Positions 17,507 through 24,703 of a stretch of 64,000 bases of DNA are shown in pieces. The stretch comes from Micromonospora chokoriensis (GTDB lineage Bacteria > Actinomycetota > Actinomycetes > Mycobacteriales > Micromonosporaceae): assembly GCF_900091505.1 (NCBI RefSeq), contig NZ_LT607409.1, positions 2,976,001 to 3,040,000 of the forward strand, given 5' to 3'. Under the pieces are notes generated by a model. It worked only from the letters and a program-made list of their open reading frames with translations, had not been told where the DNA came from and ran no database searches. The position numbers and the translations under genes are program-made. Position 1 is the first letter of the stretch, and the number at the start of each line of letters is the position of its first letter.

Positions 17507-18280
17507 TCAGCCGGACAGCACCAGACCCAGGTAGACCAGCGTGGTGACCACCTCGACCGTCGCGCCGAGGACGTCGCCGGTGATCCCACCGAGCCGGCGT
17601 ACCACGTGTGTCAGCAGCGGTGCCGCGACGGCGAGCGCGGCGACGACGGCCAGCGGCCCCTGCCACGGGCGGCCCGGCACGGCGGGCACCGCCAGCAGCG
17701 CGACGGCGAGCGCGCCGACGGCCAGCGCGACCGGACCGACGGTGCCGGCCACGAGCGCGCCCAGCCCGTCCGGCCGGGCTGCGGGCACGCCCCGCCGGCA
17801 GGCCACGGTGACGCCGAACCGTCCGGCGGCGGTCGCCGTGACCACCGCCGCGACGCACGCCGGCCAGGACCGTCCGGCCAGGTCGGCGAGCGCCGCCGCC
17901 TGCACCAGGAGTACGACCACCAGGGCGACCACCCCGAACGGCCCGACGTCCGGCTTCTTCATGATCTCCAGGGCGGCGGCGCCCCGCCGGTACGAGCCGA
18001 GCGCGTCCACGGTGTCGGCGAGCCCGTCCAGGTGCAGCCCTCGGGTGAGCAGCGCGGCGGCACCGACCGTCACACCGGCGGCCACCAGCGGTGGAGCGAA
18101 CGCGCCGCTCAGCAGCAGCACTCCGGCCAGCAGCGCGCCGAGCAGCGCGCCGACCGCCGGCGCGAGAGCCATCGCGGTGCCGGCGACCGGACGGTCGATC
18201 CGTCCGGGCCGTACCGGCGCCGTGGTGAACGTGGTGACCGCCAGCCGGGCCCCGGCGAGGAGCCGCGACTCAGCCGGCAC
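17507..18280 (-). CDS. cobS: Adenosylcobinamide-GDP ribazoletransferase (cobalamin synthase)
   Basis: Integral membrane enzyme joining adenosylcobinamide-GDP to alpha-ribazole (phosphate) in the last stage of cobalamin assembly. The signature TRGLHLDGLADTVDALG with acidic metal ligands is intact, followed by the conserved KPDVGPFGV segment; five or more hydrophobic helices fill the rest. GTG at 18280 (257 aa) overlaps the end of the cobU-cobT gene by 11 nt, so the two are coupled. The gene order cobU/T then cobS puts the whole nucleotide-loop assembly in one operon. The Shine-Dalgarno sequence is poor, consistent with coupling. Confidence 0.92.
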   Translation of the reverse strand: MPAESRLLAGARLAVTTFTTAPVRPGRIDRPVAGTAMALAPAVGALLGALLAGVLLLSGAFAPPLVAAGVTVGAAALLTRGLHLDGLADTVDALGSYRRGAAALEIMKKPDVGPFGVVALVVVLLVQAAALADLAGRSWPACVAAVVTATAAGRFGVTVACRRGVPAARPDGLGALVAGTVGPVALAVGALAVALLAVPAVPGRPWQGPLAVVAALAVAAPLLTHVVRRLGGITGDVLGATVEVVTTLVYLGLVLSG

Positions 18281-20291
18281 GCCGGCCCGACGCCGGCTGG
18301 TCGTCCGCCCCGGTGCTGGCCGGTCCCGGGCCGGCCGGTTCCGGCTCGGCGAAGTCGGGCTCGGTGCCGTCCGGGTCGCTGTTGTTCGTGTCGGGGTAGC
18401 TCGGCTCGGTGGACGCCGGCTCGTCGCCGGTCGGGGCTTCGTCGCCGCCGCCGAGTGACGGGTGCACCGGCAGCGCGGCGGACAACGCCAGCACCGAACG
18501 CAGCAGCGGCAGCGCGACCAGCGCGTTCGCGCCCTCACCGAGATCCAGCCGCAGGTCGAGCAGCGGGGTGAGACCCAACACGTCGGCGGCGAGCCGTACC
18601 GCCGGGTGCCCCCCGTGGTCGGCGAGCAGGCACCAGTGCCGGGCCTGCCCGGCCAGGTCGCGGCTGACCATGCCGGCGGCCACGCCGACCGGGCCGTCGA
18701 GCAGCACCGGCACCCGGCGGGCGGTGGCGCCGAGCAGCACACCGGTGGCCACCGCCACGTCGCCGCCGCCCAGCTCGGCGAGGATGTCCTTCGCGCCGCG
18801 TGACGAGCGGCGGGTGCGGTGCAGGGCGTCGCGCACGGCCGCGCAGCGGACCATCCACGCCGCGTCGTCGATCTCGCCGGTGTCGGTGATCACCCGGCCC
18901 AGCACGGTGGGCGGCTCCGCGCCGGCGGTCGCCGCGAGCACCGCCGCGGCCGCCGCCTCGGTGCCGGCTCCGCACGCACCCAGGACCAGCAGTTGTACGC
19001 CGGCGTCGGCCGCCTGTTCGGCCAACCGCCAGCCGTAGCGCAGCGCGGACTCGACCTGGTCGGGCGTCAACGCCGGCTCGTCCTCCATCGCGGCGGACGC
19101 GGGGACGTCGACCACCTGGAGACTCGCGCCGTTCTCGGCGGCCAACCGCGCCAACGCGCCCCGGCCGGCGCGGGCCTGCGCGGCCCGGCGCGCCGACTCA
19201 CCGGCGACGGCACCGGCCGACCCTCCGCCGGCGTGGTCGCCGTGCAGCAGCAACACCCGCACCGAGCCCCATGCCTGTGGGGTGGGGGTGCCCTGGGTGG
19301 CGGCGGCGAACCCGACCACCCGGTCCAGCACGCCCAGCCCGGCGCCCGGTACGTCCAGCGTGGCCAGCCGGTCCACCGCCTGCGGGCCCGCGTACTCGTC
19401 GGGCATCGGCAGCTCCATGCCCGGCTGGATGACCAGCCCGGTGGCCACCATCGGCAGCGCCATGGTGGGCGCGGCCCAGGGGTTGCCGGGCTCCTGGTCG
19501 GGTGCGGGCGGCGGCGTGTGGGTCAACACGTCGGGCAGCTGCACCTCGGGGATGCCCTCGGCGTCGGCCAGGGTCGGCACGACCGGTGCGGTGGCGGGAG
19601 CCGCCGCGGCGGTTCCGGTGGCGAGCGTCGGGGCGTTCGGGGTGCCGAGGGCCGCCGGGGCGCTCGGGGTGGCGGGCGTCGCCGGGGCGGCAGCGCTGGC
19701 GGGGGCAGCTGGGGCGGCAGCGCTGGCGGGGGCCGCCGGGGCGGCGACGGGCTTCAGCCAGACCGGCTGGCCGGCGACGACCAGCACCACCGCGTCGCAG
19801 GCGTCGGCGACCGCGCGGTTGGCAGCGCCCAACGCGTCGGTGAACGCCCGGCCCAGCGGGGTGGTGGGCACCAGCGACAGCCCCACCTCGGGGCTGACCA
19901 GCACCACCCGCGCCGCGCAGGCGCGCAGCGCGTCGGCCAGTTCGGCGATCGTCGCCACGTCGTCGGCGGGCTGGTGCTCCGGGTCGAGCAGCACCGTCAC
20001 CCAGCCGCCCAGGTCGTCGACGAGCAGCGTCTCGTTGGGCTCCGCGGACGCGAGCACGTCGGCCAACCGGCGGGGGTCCTCGGTGGTCTCCTCGGTGGTC
20101 CAACTGCCCGGCCGCCGGGCGCGGTGCGCCGCCAGCCGGGTCGCCCACTCGGTGTCCTCCGGGTCGCCCTCGGGCGCGGTGGCGACGTAGCGGACCACCG
20201 GCGCGTCGGTGACCAGGGATTCGGCGAACTCGGACTTACCAGACCGGATACCGCCGAGCACCAGGACCGTGTTCCACCCGTCTACGGACAT
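18270..20291 (-). CDS. cobUT: CobU-CobT fusion: adenosylcobinamide kinase/GMP transferase plus DMB phosphoribosyltransferase
   Basis: Bifunctional cobalamin enzyme of 673 aa. Residues 1 to about 178 are CobU, with P-loop GGIRSGKS (13-20), LLVDDLGGWVT and LVSPEVGLSLVP motifs (kinase and guanylyltransferase on adenosylcobinamide). An Ala/Pro-rich linker (about 180-245) and a less simple stretch lead to CobT (about 300-615), which makes alpha-ribazole 5'-phosphate from dimethylbenzimidazole and NaMN. It shows GDHAGGG-, GACGAGTEAAAA- and LGEGANAL-type segments; the Glu of LGEG matches the catalytic Glu of CobT. The last 55 residues are acidic and disordered. ATG at 20291 follows TAAGG. Next gene is cobS, overlapping by 11 nt. 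Confidence 0.9.
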   Translation of the reverse strand: MSVDGWNTVLVLGGIRSGKSEFAESLVTDAPVVRYVATAPEGDPEDTEWATRLAAHRARRPGSWTTEETTEDPRRLADVLASAEPNETLLVDDLGGWVTVLLDPEHQPADDVATIAELADALRACAARVVLVSPEVGLSLVPTTPLGRAFTDALGAANRAVADACDAVVLVVAGQPVWLKPVAAPAAPASAAAPAAPASAAAPATPATPSAPAALGTPNAPTLATGTAAAAPATAPVVPTLADAEGIPEVQLPDVLTHTPPPAPDQEPGNPWAAPTMALPMVATGLVIQPGMELPMPDEYAGPQAVDRLATLDVPGAGLGVLDRVVGFAAATQGTPTPQAWGSVRVLLLHGDHAGGGSAGAVAGESARRAAQARAGRGALARLAAENGASLQVVDVPASAAMEDEPALTPDQVESALRYGWRLAEQAADAGVQLLVLGACGAGTEAAAAAVLAATAGAEPPTVLGRVITDTGEIDDAAWMVRCAAVRDALHRTRRSSRGAKDILAELGGGDVAVATGVLLGATARRVPVLLDGPVGVAAGMVSRDLAGQARHWCLLADHGGHPAVRLAADVLGLTPLLDLRLDLGEGANALVALPLLRSVLALSAALPVHPSLGGGDEAPTGDEPASTEPSYPDTNNSDPDGTEPDFAEPEPAGPGPASTGADDQPASGRRAG

Positions 20292-20317
20292 GCCCGTACC
20301 TTAGTTCTCATCCCTCG

Positions 20318-20490
20318 GGGCTGGGCACGTCGCCCCAGCCCTGCCGAACATCACAGCCCGTTCCGCAACCATTGCGGGAAAGCGTCCATTTTCCCGCCCC
20401 GGACGCGGTTGCGACCCCGGGCCGCTTCACCCGCCGTCGCTGGCAATCTTGGACACTTACCGTTCTCGCGTAACGGAAACCGTCCAAGAT
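20318..20490. promoter_or_regulatory. Three successive hairpins upstream of cobUT
   Basis: The 251-nt gap between the kinase stop and the cobUT start holds no gene but three inverted repeats: 20318-20325/20334-20341 (GGGCTGGG arms), 20374-20381/20390-20397 (GCGGGAAA arms) and 20446-20454/20482-20490 (ATCTTGGAC arms with an inner CCGTT/AACGG pair). The last is probably the kinase-gene terminator; the others lie in the presumed cobUT leader. I see no B12-box, so a cobalamin riboswitch is not supported. Confidence 0.5.
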
Positions 20491-20542
20491 CTACCCTGCG
20501 AACTCCCGCTTCGGCCGGAACCACCGGCGCGGGCGGCGACGA

Positions 20543-22459
20543 TCAGTCGCAGTGTTCGAAGCCGCTGCCGTAGCTGGCCCCACCGGTGGCACCGCCCCAC
20601 TTCACGCACGTCCCGGCGGCGCTGGCCTTCACCGGCCCGGCGTAGTAGTCGAACGACCCGCTGTCGGTGCTCCGGGCCCGCCCCTGCACCTCCAGGTACG
20701 CGGAGACCGCCGACTTCGTCCCGACCGCCGTGTCCTTGAGGGTGACCACGCAGTTGGTGCCGGTGCCCGAGTGGTACGTCAGGAAGACCCGGCCCTTGCG
20801 CTGCCCGTCGGTGCCGGTCAGCGTCGCCGAGTCGATGACCTGGTAGCCGCTGCCGCACGCCTGCGCCGCCGTGTACGGGTTGGGTCGGCTGGACGGGGTG
20901 CGGCCGGGCGTCGGTCGGCTGCTGGTCGTACCGGTCGGCGTGGTGCCCGGTGCGCCGGCGGTCCGGCCCGGCCCGCCGCTGGCCGTCGCGTCGGCCGGGG
21001 ATCCGGTCGGGTCGGCCGTCGCGGTGCGGGTGGCGCCCGGCGTACCGCTGGGTCGGGGCCCGGTGGTGGTCGCGTCCCCGCGCGGCAGCGGTGCGTCGGT
21101 CACCGCCGCCGACCCGCCGGCCAGCGCGGGTGGCTGGTCCGCGGAATCCGGCGTCGCCTCGTGCCGGAGCGCCACCACGGCCACCGCGACGACGAGCGCG
21201 ACGAGGACGACAGCGCCGGCCCCGACCAGCAGTGGACGGCGTCGGCCCACCGGCCCGATCCCGATCGCGTCCTCCCGGGTCGGCTTCGGCTCGGTCGTCG
21301 CTTCGACCGCGGCGTTCGCCGGTGGGCGTAGCGCGGCAGGCCCCGCCGACATCGACCCGGCGGGTCCCGCCGACACCGACCCGGCAGGCCCCGCCGGCAC
21401 CGACCCGGCGGGTCCCGCCGACACCGACCCGGCGGGCGGCGTCGCCGCGACCGACGGTGCGGAGGCCAGGCCGGCCGGCGAGGCGGAAGCCAGGCTGCCC
21501 GGCGACGCGGATGCCAGGTCGGCCGGCGTGGCGGGGGCCGGGCCGGCCGGCGAGGCGGCGGCTGCGACACCCGGGGTGGGAGCGGCCAACGCCCACGGTG
21601 GGCGGGCCGAGACCGGGATGCTCGCCAGTGTCGAGTCGCGGGCGTCGGCGGCGGCCGCCGCCAGCTCGGCGGCGCTGCCGAACCGGTCCTCGGGGCGCTT
21701 GTCCAGCGCGCGGGCCACCACGGCGGCGACCGCCGGTGGGGTGCCCGGCGGCAGTGGGGGAGGCTCCTCCTGGGCGTGCCGCAGCGCCACCGCCAGCGGG
21801 TTGTCGCCGTGGAAGGGCGGCTGTCCGGCAAGACAGAAGTACGCCACCGCGCCGAGCGCGTAGACGTCGGTGGCGGCCGAGACCGGCTGCCCGGTTGCCT
21901 GCTCCGGGGACATGTACGAGGCGGTGCCGAGCACCATGTTCGCGGCGGTCAACCCGGCCATGTCCCGGGACCGGGCGATGCCGAAGTCGACCAGCACCAC
22001 CGTGCCGTCGGCCTTCACCAGCAGGTTGCCCGGCTTCACGTCCCGGTGCACGATGCCGGCGAGGTGGGCGGTGTGCAGCGCGTCCGCGGCCTGGGCCAGC
22101 ACCGACATGGTGGTGGCGGCGTTCAGCTGCCCCGACGCGCGTACCCGGGCGGACAACGGTTCGCCCTCGACGTACTCCATCACCAGGTAGTCGACCCGGC
22201 TGCCGTCGGCGAGCACGGCCTGCCCCACGTCGTGCACCGGAACGACGCCGGGGTGCCGCAGCGCGGCCAGCATCCGTGCCTCGGCCCGGAACCGGGCGGT
22301 GAACTCCTGATCGGCGACCAGCGACGGAAGCAGCACCTTCACCGCCACCTCGCGTTCCAGCAGCACGTCCGTGCCGCGCCAGACCGCGCCCATCCCGCCC
22401 GTCGCCACCCGTTCGCCCAGCCGGTACCGGTCGCCGAGCAGCACTCCCCGAGTCAACAC
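20543..22459 (-). CDS. Membrane Ser/Thr protein kinase (PknB-like catalytic domain)
   Basis: Receptor-type Ser/Thr kinase, 638 aa from GTG at 22459 (GGTGG 4 nt upstream). The kinase domain (about 9-275) has GGMGAVW, catalytic Lys41 in VAVK, HRD (138-140), DFG (158-160) and GTASYMSPEQ. A long Ala/Pro/Ser-rich juxtamembrane linker contains 8-residue tandem repeats (PAGSVSAG type). One transmembrane helix lies at about 410-432. The outside part is a Thr/Pro-rich stalk and a roughly 105-residue module with four cysteines (535, 570, 618, 637); it is not a PASTA domain and I do not recognise it. The gene is divergent from the small gene and protease at 22604-23601. Substrates are unknown. Confidence 0.9.
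   Translation of the reverse strand: MLTRGVLLGDRYRLGERVATGGMGAVWRGTDVLLEREVAVKVLLPSLVADQEFTARFRAEARMLAALRHPGVVPVHDVGQAVLADGSRVDYLVMEYVEGEPLSARVRASGQLNAATTMSVLAQAADALHTAHLAGIVHRDVKPGNLLVKADGTVVLVDFGIARSRDMAGLTAANMVLGTASYMSPEQATGQPVSAATDVYALGAVAYFCLAGQPPFHGDNPLAVALRHAQEEPPPLPPGTPPAVAAVVARALDKRPEDRFGSAAELAAAAADARDSTLASIPVSARPPWALAAPTPGVAAAASPAGPAPATPADLASASPGSLASASPAGLASAPSVAATPPAGSVSAGPAGSVPAGPAGSVSAGPAGSMSAGPAALRPPANAAVEATTEPKPTREDAIGIGPVGRRRPLLVGAGAVVLVALVVAVAVVALRHEATPDSADQPPALAGGSAAVTDAPLPRGDATTTGPRPSGTPGATRTATADPTGSPADATASGGPGRTAGAPGTTPTGTTSSRPTPGRTPSSRPNPYTAAQACGSGYQVIDSATLTGTDGQRKGRVFLTYHSGTGTNCVVTLKDTAVGTKSAVSAYLEVQGRARSTDSGSFDYYAGPVKASAAGTCVKWGGATGGASYGSGFEHCD
21335..21532 (-). repeat. 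In-frame 24-nt tandem repeats in the kinase gene
   Basis: Two blocks of 24-nt repeats: about 21335-21437 encodes PAGSVSAG/PAGSVPAG/PAGSMSAG units, and about 21461-21532 encodes PADLASAS-like units. The period keeps the frame, so copy-number change would alter only linker length. Confidence 0.75.
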
Positions 22460-22603
22460 CGGGCCACCGTACCGGTCGGCCTCGATCGAATTGATCCGCC
22501 CGCCGGGTCCTGCCGGGGGCAGCGAGGGGCCGTTGCGCGTCGGGCCGACTACGCTGGCGGGGGTTCGTCCCACGGGGACTTCAGCGGCGAGGGGAGACGC
22601 GGC

Positions 22604-22804
22604 ATGGCGTGGAGCTGGCGGTACGAGGGCACGGACGGTCAGACGGTCGAGGGGCCGGCGGAGTCGTTCGGCAGCCAGGCCGACGCCGAATCCTGGATCG
22701 GTCAAACCTGGCGGGAGCTCGCGACGTCCGGCGTCACCTCGGTCGCGCTCGTCGAGGACGACCGGGTGGAATACCGGATGAGCCTGCTGCCCACGGCCGA
22801 GTGA
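22604..22804 (+). CDS. Small conserved actinobacterial protein of unknown function
   Basis: A 66-aa acidic soluble protein (starts MAWSWRYEGTDGQTVEG; contains ADAESWIGQTWRELA). I recognise the type as a common small actinobacterial protein without known function. ATG at 22604 has a GAGGGGAGA ribosome-binding site about 8 nt upstream. Its stop TGA (22802-22804) overlaps the ATG of the protease gene (TGATG), so the two are translationally coupled. It is divergent from the Ser/Thr kinase gene with a 144-nt shared promoter region. Confidence 0.8.
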   Translation: MAWSWRYEGTDGQTVEGPAESFGSQADAESWIGQTWRELATSGVTSVALVEDDRVEYRMSLLPTAE

Positions 22805-23601
22805 TGGCCTACGACCGGCCGGGCGCGGACGGGCTGGTCCTCGGTGTGCCCAGGGCGGCGTTCCGGCCCAGCCCGATCTTCCTCGGCCTGGTCGCCCTGT
22901 TCGCGGTCAGCGGGGTGCTGGCCTGGAACGGTTACGGCAACGCCCGGTTCACCGTGTTCCTCTTCGTGGTGTCCGGCTGGCTGGTGTCGCTGTGCCTGCA
23001 CGAGTACGCCCACGCGGTGGTGGCCTACCGGGCCGGCGACCGGGACATCGCCCACCGGGGCTACCTGACGCTCAACCCGTTGAAGTACACCCACCCGCTG
23101 CTGTCGATCGTGCTGCCGGTGGTGGTGCTGCTGCTCGGCGGCATCGGCCTGCCCGGCGGGGCGGTCTGGGTGGACCGGCACTCCATCCCGGGTCGACTAC
23201 GGCACAGCCTGGTCAGCCTCGCCGGCCCGGCGACCAACGTGCTGTTCATGCTGGTGCTGGTGGCGGCGGTGCGACTCGGCGCCCAGTCGGGTGGCCCGGT
23301 GGAGTTCTGGGCCGGGGTGGCGTTGCTCGCCTTCCTCCAGCTCACCGCCAGCGTGCTCAACCTGCTGCCGGTGCCCGGTCTGGACGGCGGCAACATGATC
23401 CAGCCGTGGCTCAACCCGCAGTGGCGCAAGATGTACGACCTGTTCGCCCCGTACGGCTTCATCCTGCTCTTCGCGCTGTTGTGGAACCCGCGTATCGGCG
23501 GCTGGTTCTTCGACGCGGTCTTCGCGGTCGGTGACCTGGTCGGTCTGCCGTCGTGGCTCTACGCCACCGGCCTCGACCTGATCCGCTTCTGGCAGAGCTG
23601 A
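22804..23601 (+). CDS. Site-2 protease family (M50) membrane metalloprotease
   Basis: Intramembrane zinc protease-like protein of 265 aa. The zinc motif HEYAH lies in a hydrophobic segment (SLCLHEYAHAVVAYRAGD), and the third ligand motif NLLPVPGLDGGNM is typical of M50B proteases. About six hydrophobic helices are visible and there is no PDZ domain, so this is the minimal cyanobacterial/actinobacterial type rather than RseP. The YLTLNPLKYTHPL and GGAVWV segments are characteristic of the subgroup. It is coupled to the 66-aa gene upstream. It ends before an 18-bp terminator shared with the convergent aldo/keto reductase. Natural substrates are unknown. Confidence 0.9.
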   Translation: MAYDRPGADGLVLGVPRAAFRPSPIFLGLVALFAVSGVLAWNGYGNARFTVFLFVVSGWLVSLCLHEYAHAVVAYRAGDRDIAHRGYLTLNPLKYTHPLLSIVLPVVVLLLGGIGLPGGAVWVDRHSIPGRLRHSLVSLAGPATNVLFMLVLVAAVRLGAQSGGPVEFWAGVALLAFLQLTASVLNLLPVPGLDGGNMIQPWLNPQWRKMYDLFAPYGFILLFALLWNPRIGGWFFDAVFAVGDLVGLPSWLYATGLDLIRFWQS

Positions 23602-23612
23602 ATCGACCCGGG

Positions 23613-23653
23613 CCGGTCCGGTCGGCGCGAGTGGGTCGCGCCGACCGGACCGG
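23613..23653. terminator. Bidirectional terminator hairpin
   Basis: Perfect 18-bp stem (23613-23630 with 23636-23653) and a GTGGG loop, between the converging M50 protease and aldo/keto reductase genes. Confidence 0.85.
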
Positions 23654-23660
23654 ATCGGCG

Positions 23661-24659
23661 TCAGGGACGCTGCGCGGGGGACTCGGTCTTCGCCGGGTCC
23701 CGCTCGGTGACCGGCTCGACGATCTCGTCGATCGCCTTGAGCAGCTCGGCGTCGAGCTTCACCCCGGCCGCCTTCACGTTGTCGTGGACCTGCTCGGGGC
23801 GGGACGCGCCGATGATCGCCGACGAGACGTTCGGGTTCTGCAGGACCCACGCCACCGCGAGCTGGGCCATGCTGAGCCCGGCCTGCTCCGCGAGGGGCTT
23901 GAGCCGCTGCACCCGGGTGAGCACGTCGTCGTTCATGAACCGGGAGATGAAGCCCGCGCCGGACTTCTCGTCGGTGGCGCGGGAACCGGCCGGCGGCGGC
24001 TGACCCGGCAGGTACTTACCGGAGAGCACGCCCTGAGCCATCGGTGACCAGACGATCTGCCCGATGCCCAGCTCCTCGCTGGCCGGCACGACCTCGGCCT
24101 CGATGACCCGCCACAGCATGGAGTACTGAGGTTGGTTGGAGACCAGCGGGATGTGCAGCTCGCGGGCGAGCGGGTGGGCGGCGCGCAGCTGCTCGGCGGT
24201 CCACTCGGAGACGCCGATGTAGTGCGCCTTACCGGAGTGCACGACGTCGGCGAACGCCTCCATCGTCTCTTCCAGCGGGGTGCTGTAGTCGTACCGGTGG
24301 GCCTGGTAGAGGTCCACGTAGTCGGTGCGCAGCCGGCGCAGCGAGCCGTTGATCGACTCCATGATGTGCTTGCGGGAGAGGCCCCGGTCGTTGCGGCCCG
24401 GCCCGGTCGGCCAGTAGACCTTCGTGAAGATCTCCAGCCCCTCGCGGCGCTCGTTCTGCAACGCCCGGCCGAGTACGTCCTCGGCCCGGGTGCCGGCGTA
24501 CACGTCGGCGGTGTCGAAGGTGGTGATTCCCGCGTCGAGGGCGGCGCGGACGCAGGCGAACGCGGCGTCCTCCTCGACCTGAGAACCGTGGGTGATCCAG
24601 TTGCCGTACGAGATTTCGCTGACCAGCAGGCCGGAACGGCCCAGGTGTCGGAATTCCAT
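23661..24659 (-). CDS. Aldo/keto reductase (Kv-beta/YghZ-like)
   Basis: NADPH-dependent aldo/keto reductase of 332 aa, resembling the AKR6/AKR14 (voltage-gated K+ channel beta subunit/YghZ) group. Tetrad segments are DTADVYAGTRAE (Asp, Tyr), IFTKVYW (Lys) and LYQAHRYD (His). The characteristic SNQPQYSMLWR, WSPMAQGVLSGKY and IIGASRPEQV segments are all intact. Substrate unknown; the group reduces aldehydes such as methylglyoxal. ATG at 24659 has AGGG upstream. It is transcribed in the same direction as the giant WG-repeat gene upstream (gap 44 nt), so read-through from that gene is possible. Confidence 0.9.
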   Translation of the reverse strand: MEFRHLGRSGLLVSEISYGNWITHGSQVEEDAAFACVRAALDAGITTFDTADVYAGTRAEDVLGRALQNERREGLEIFTKVYWPTGPGRNDRGLSRKHIMESINGSLRRLRTDYVDLYQAHRYDYSTPLEETMEAFADVVHSGKAHYIGVSEWTAEQLRAAHPLARELHIPLVSNQPQYSMLWRVIEAEVVPASEELGIGQIVWSPMAQGVLSGKYLPGQPPPAGSRATDEKSGAGFISRFMNDDVLTRVQRLKPLAEQAGLSMAQLAVAWVLQNPNVSSAIIGASRPEQVHDNVKAAGVKLDAELLKAIDEIVEPVTERDPAKTESPAQRP

Positions 24660-24703
24660 GTACCGACCCTAACTCCGCTAGATCACCAGCGTCGACCGCA
24701 CAC

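Noticed and set aside
20292..20542. Cobalamin riboswitch before cobUT
   Set aside because: No B12-box sequence is present on either strand; only generic hairpins are seen.
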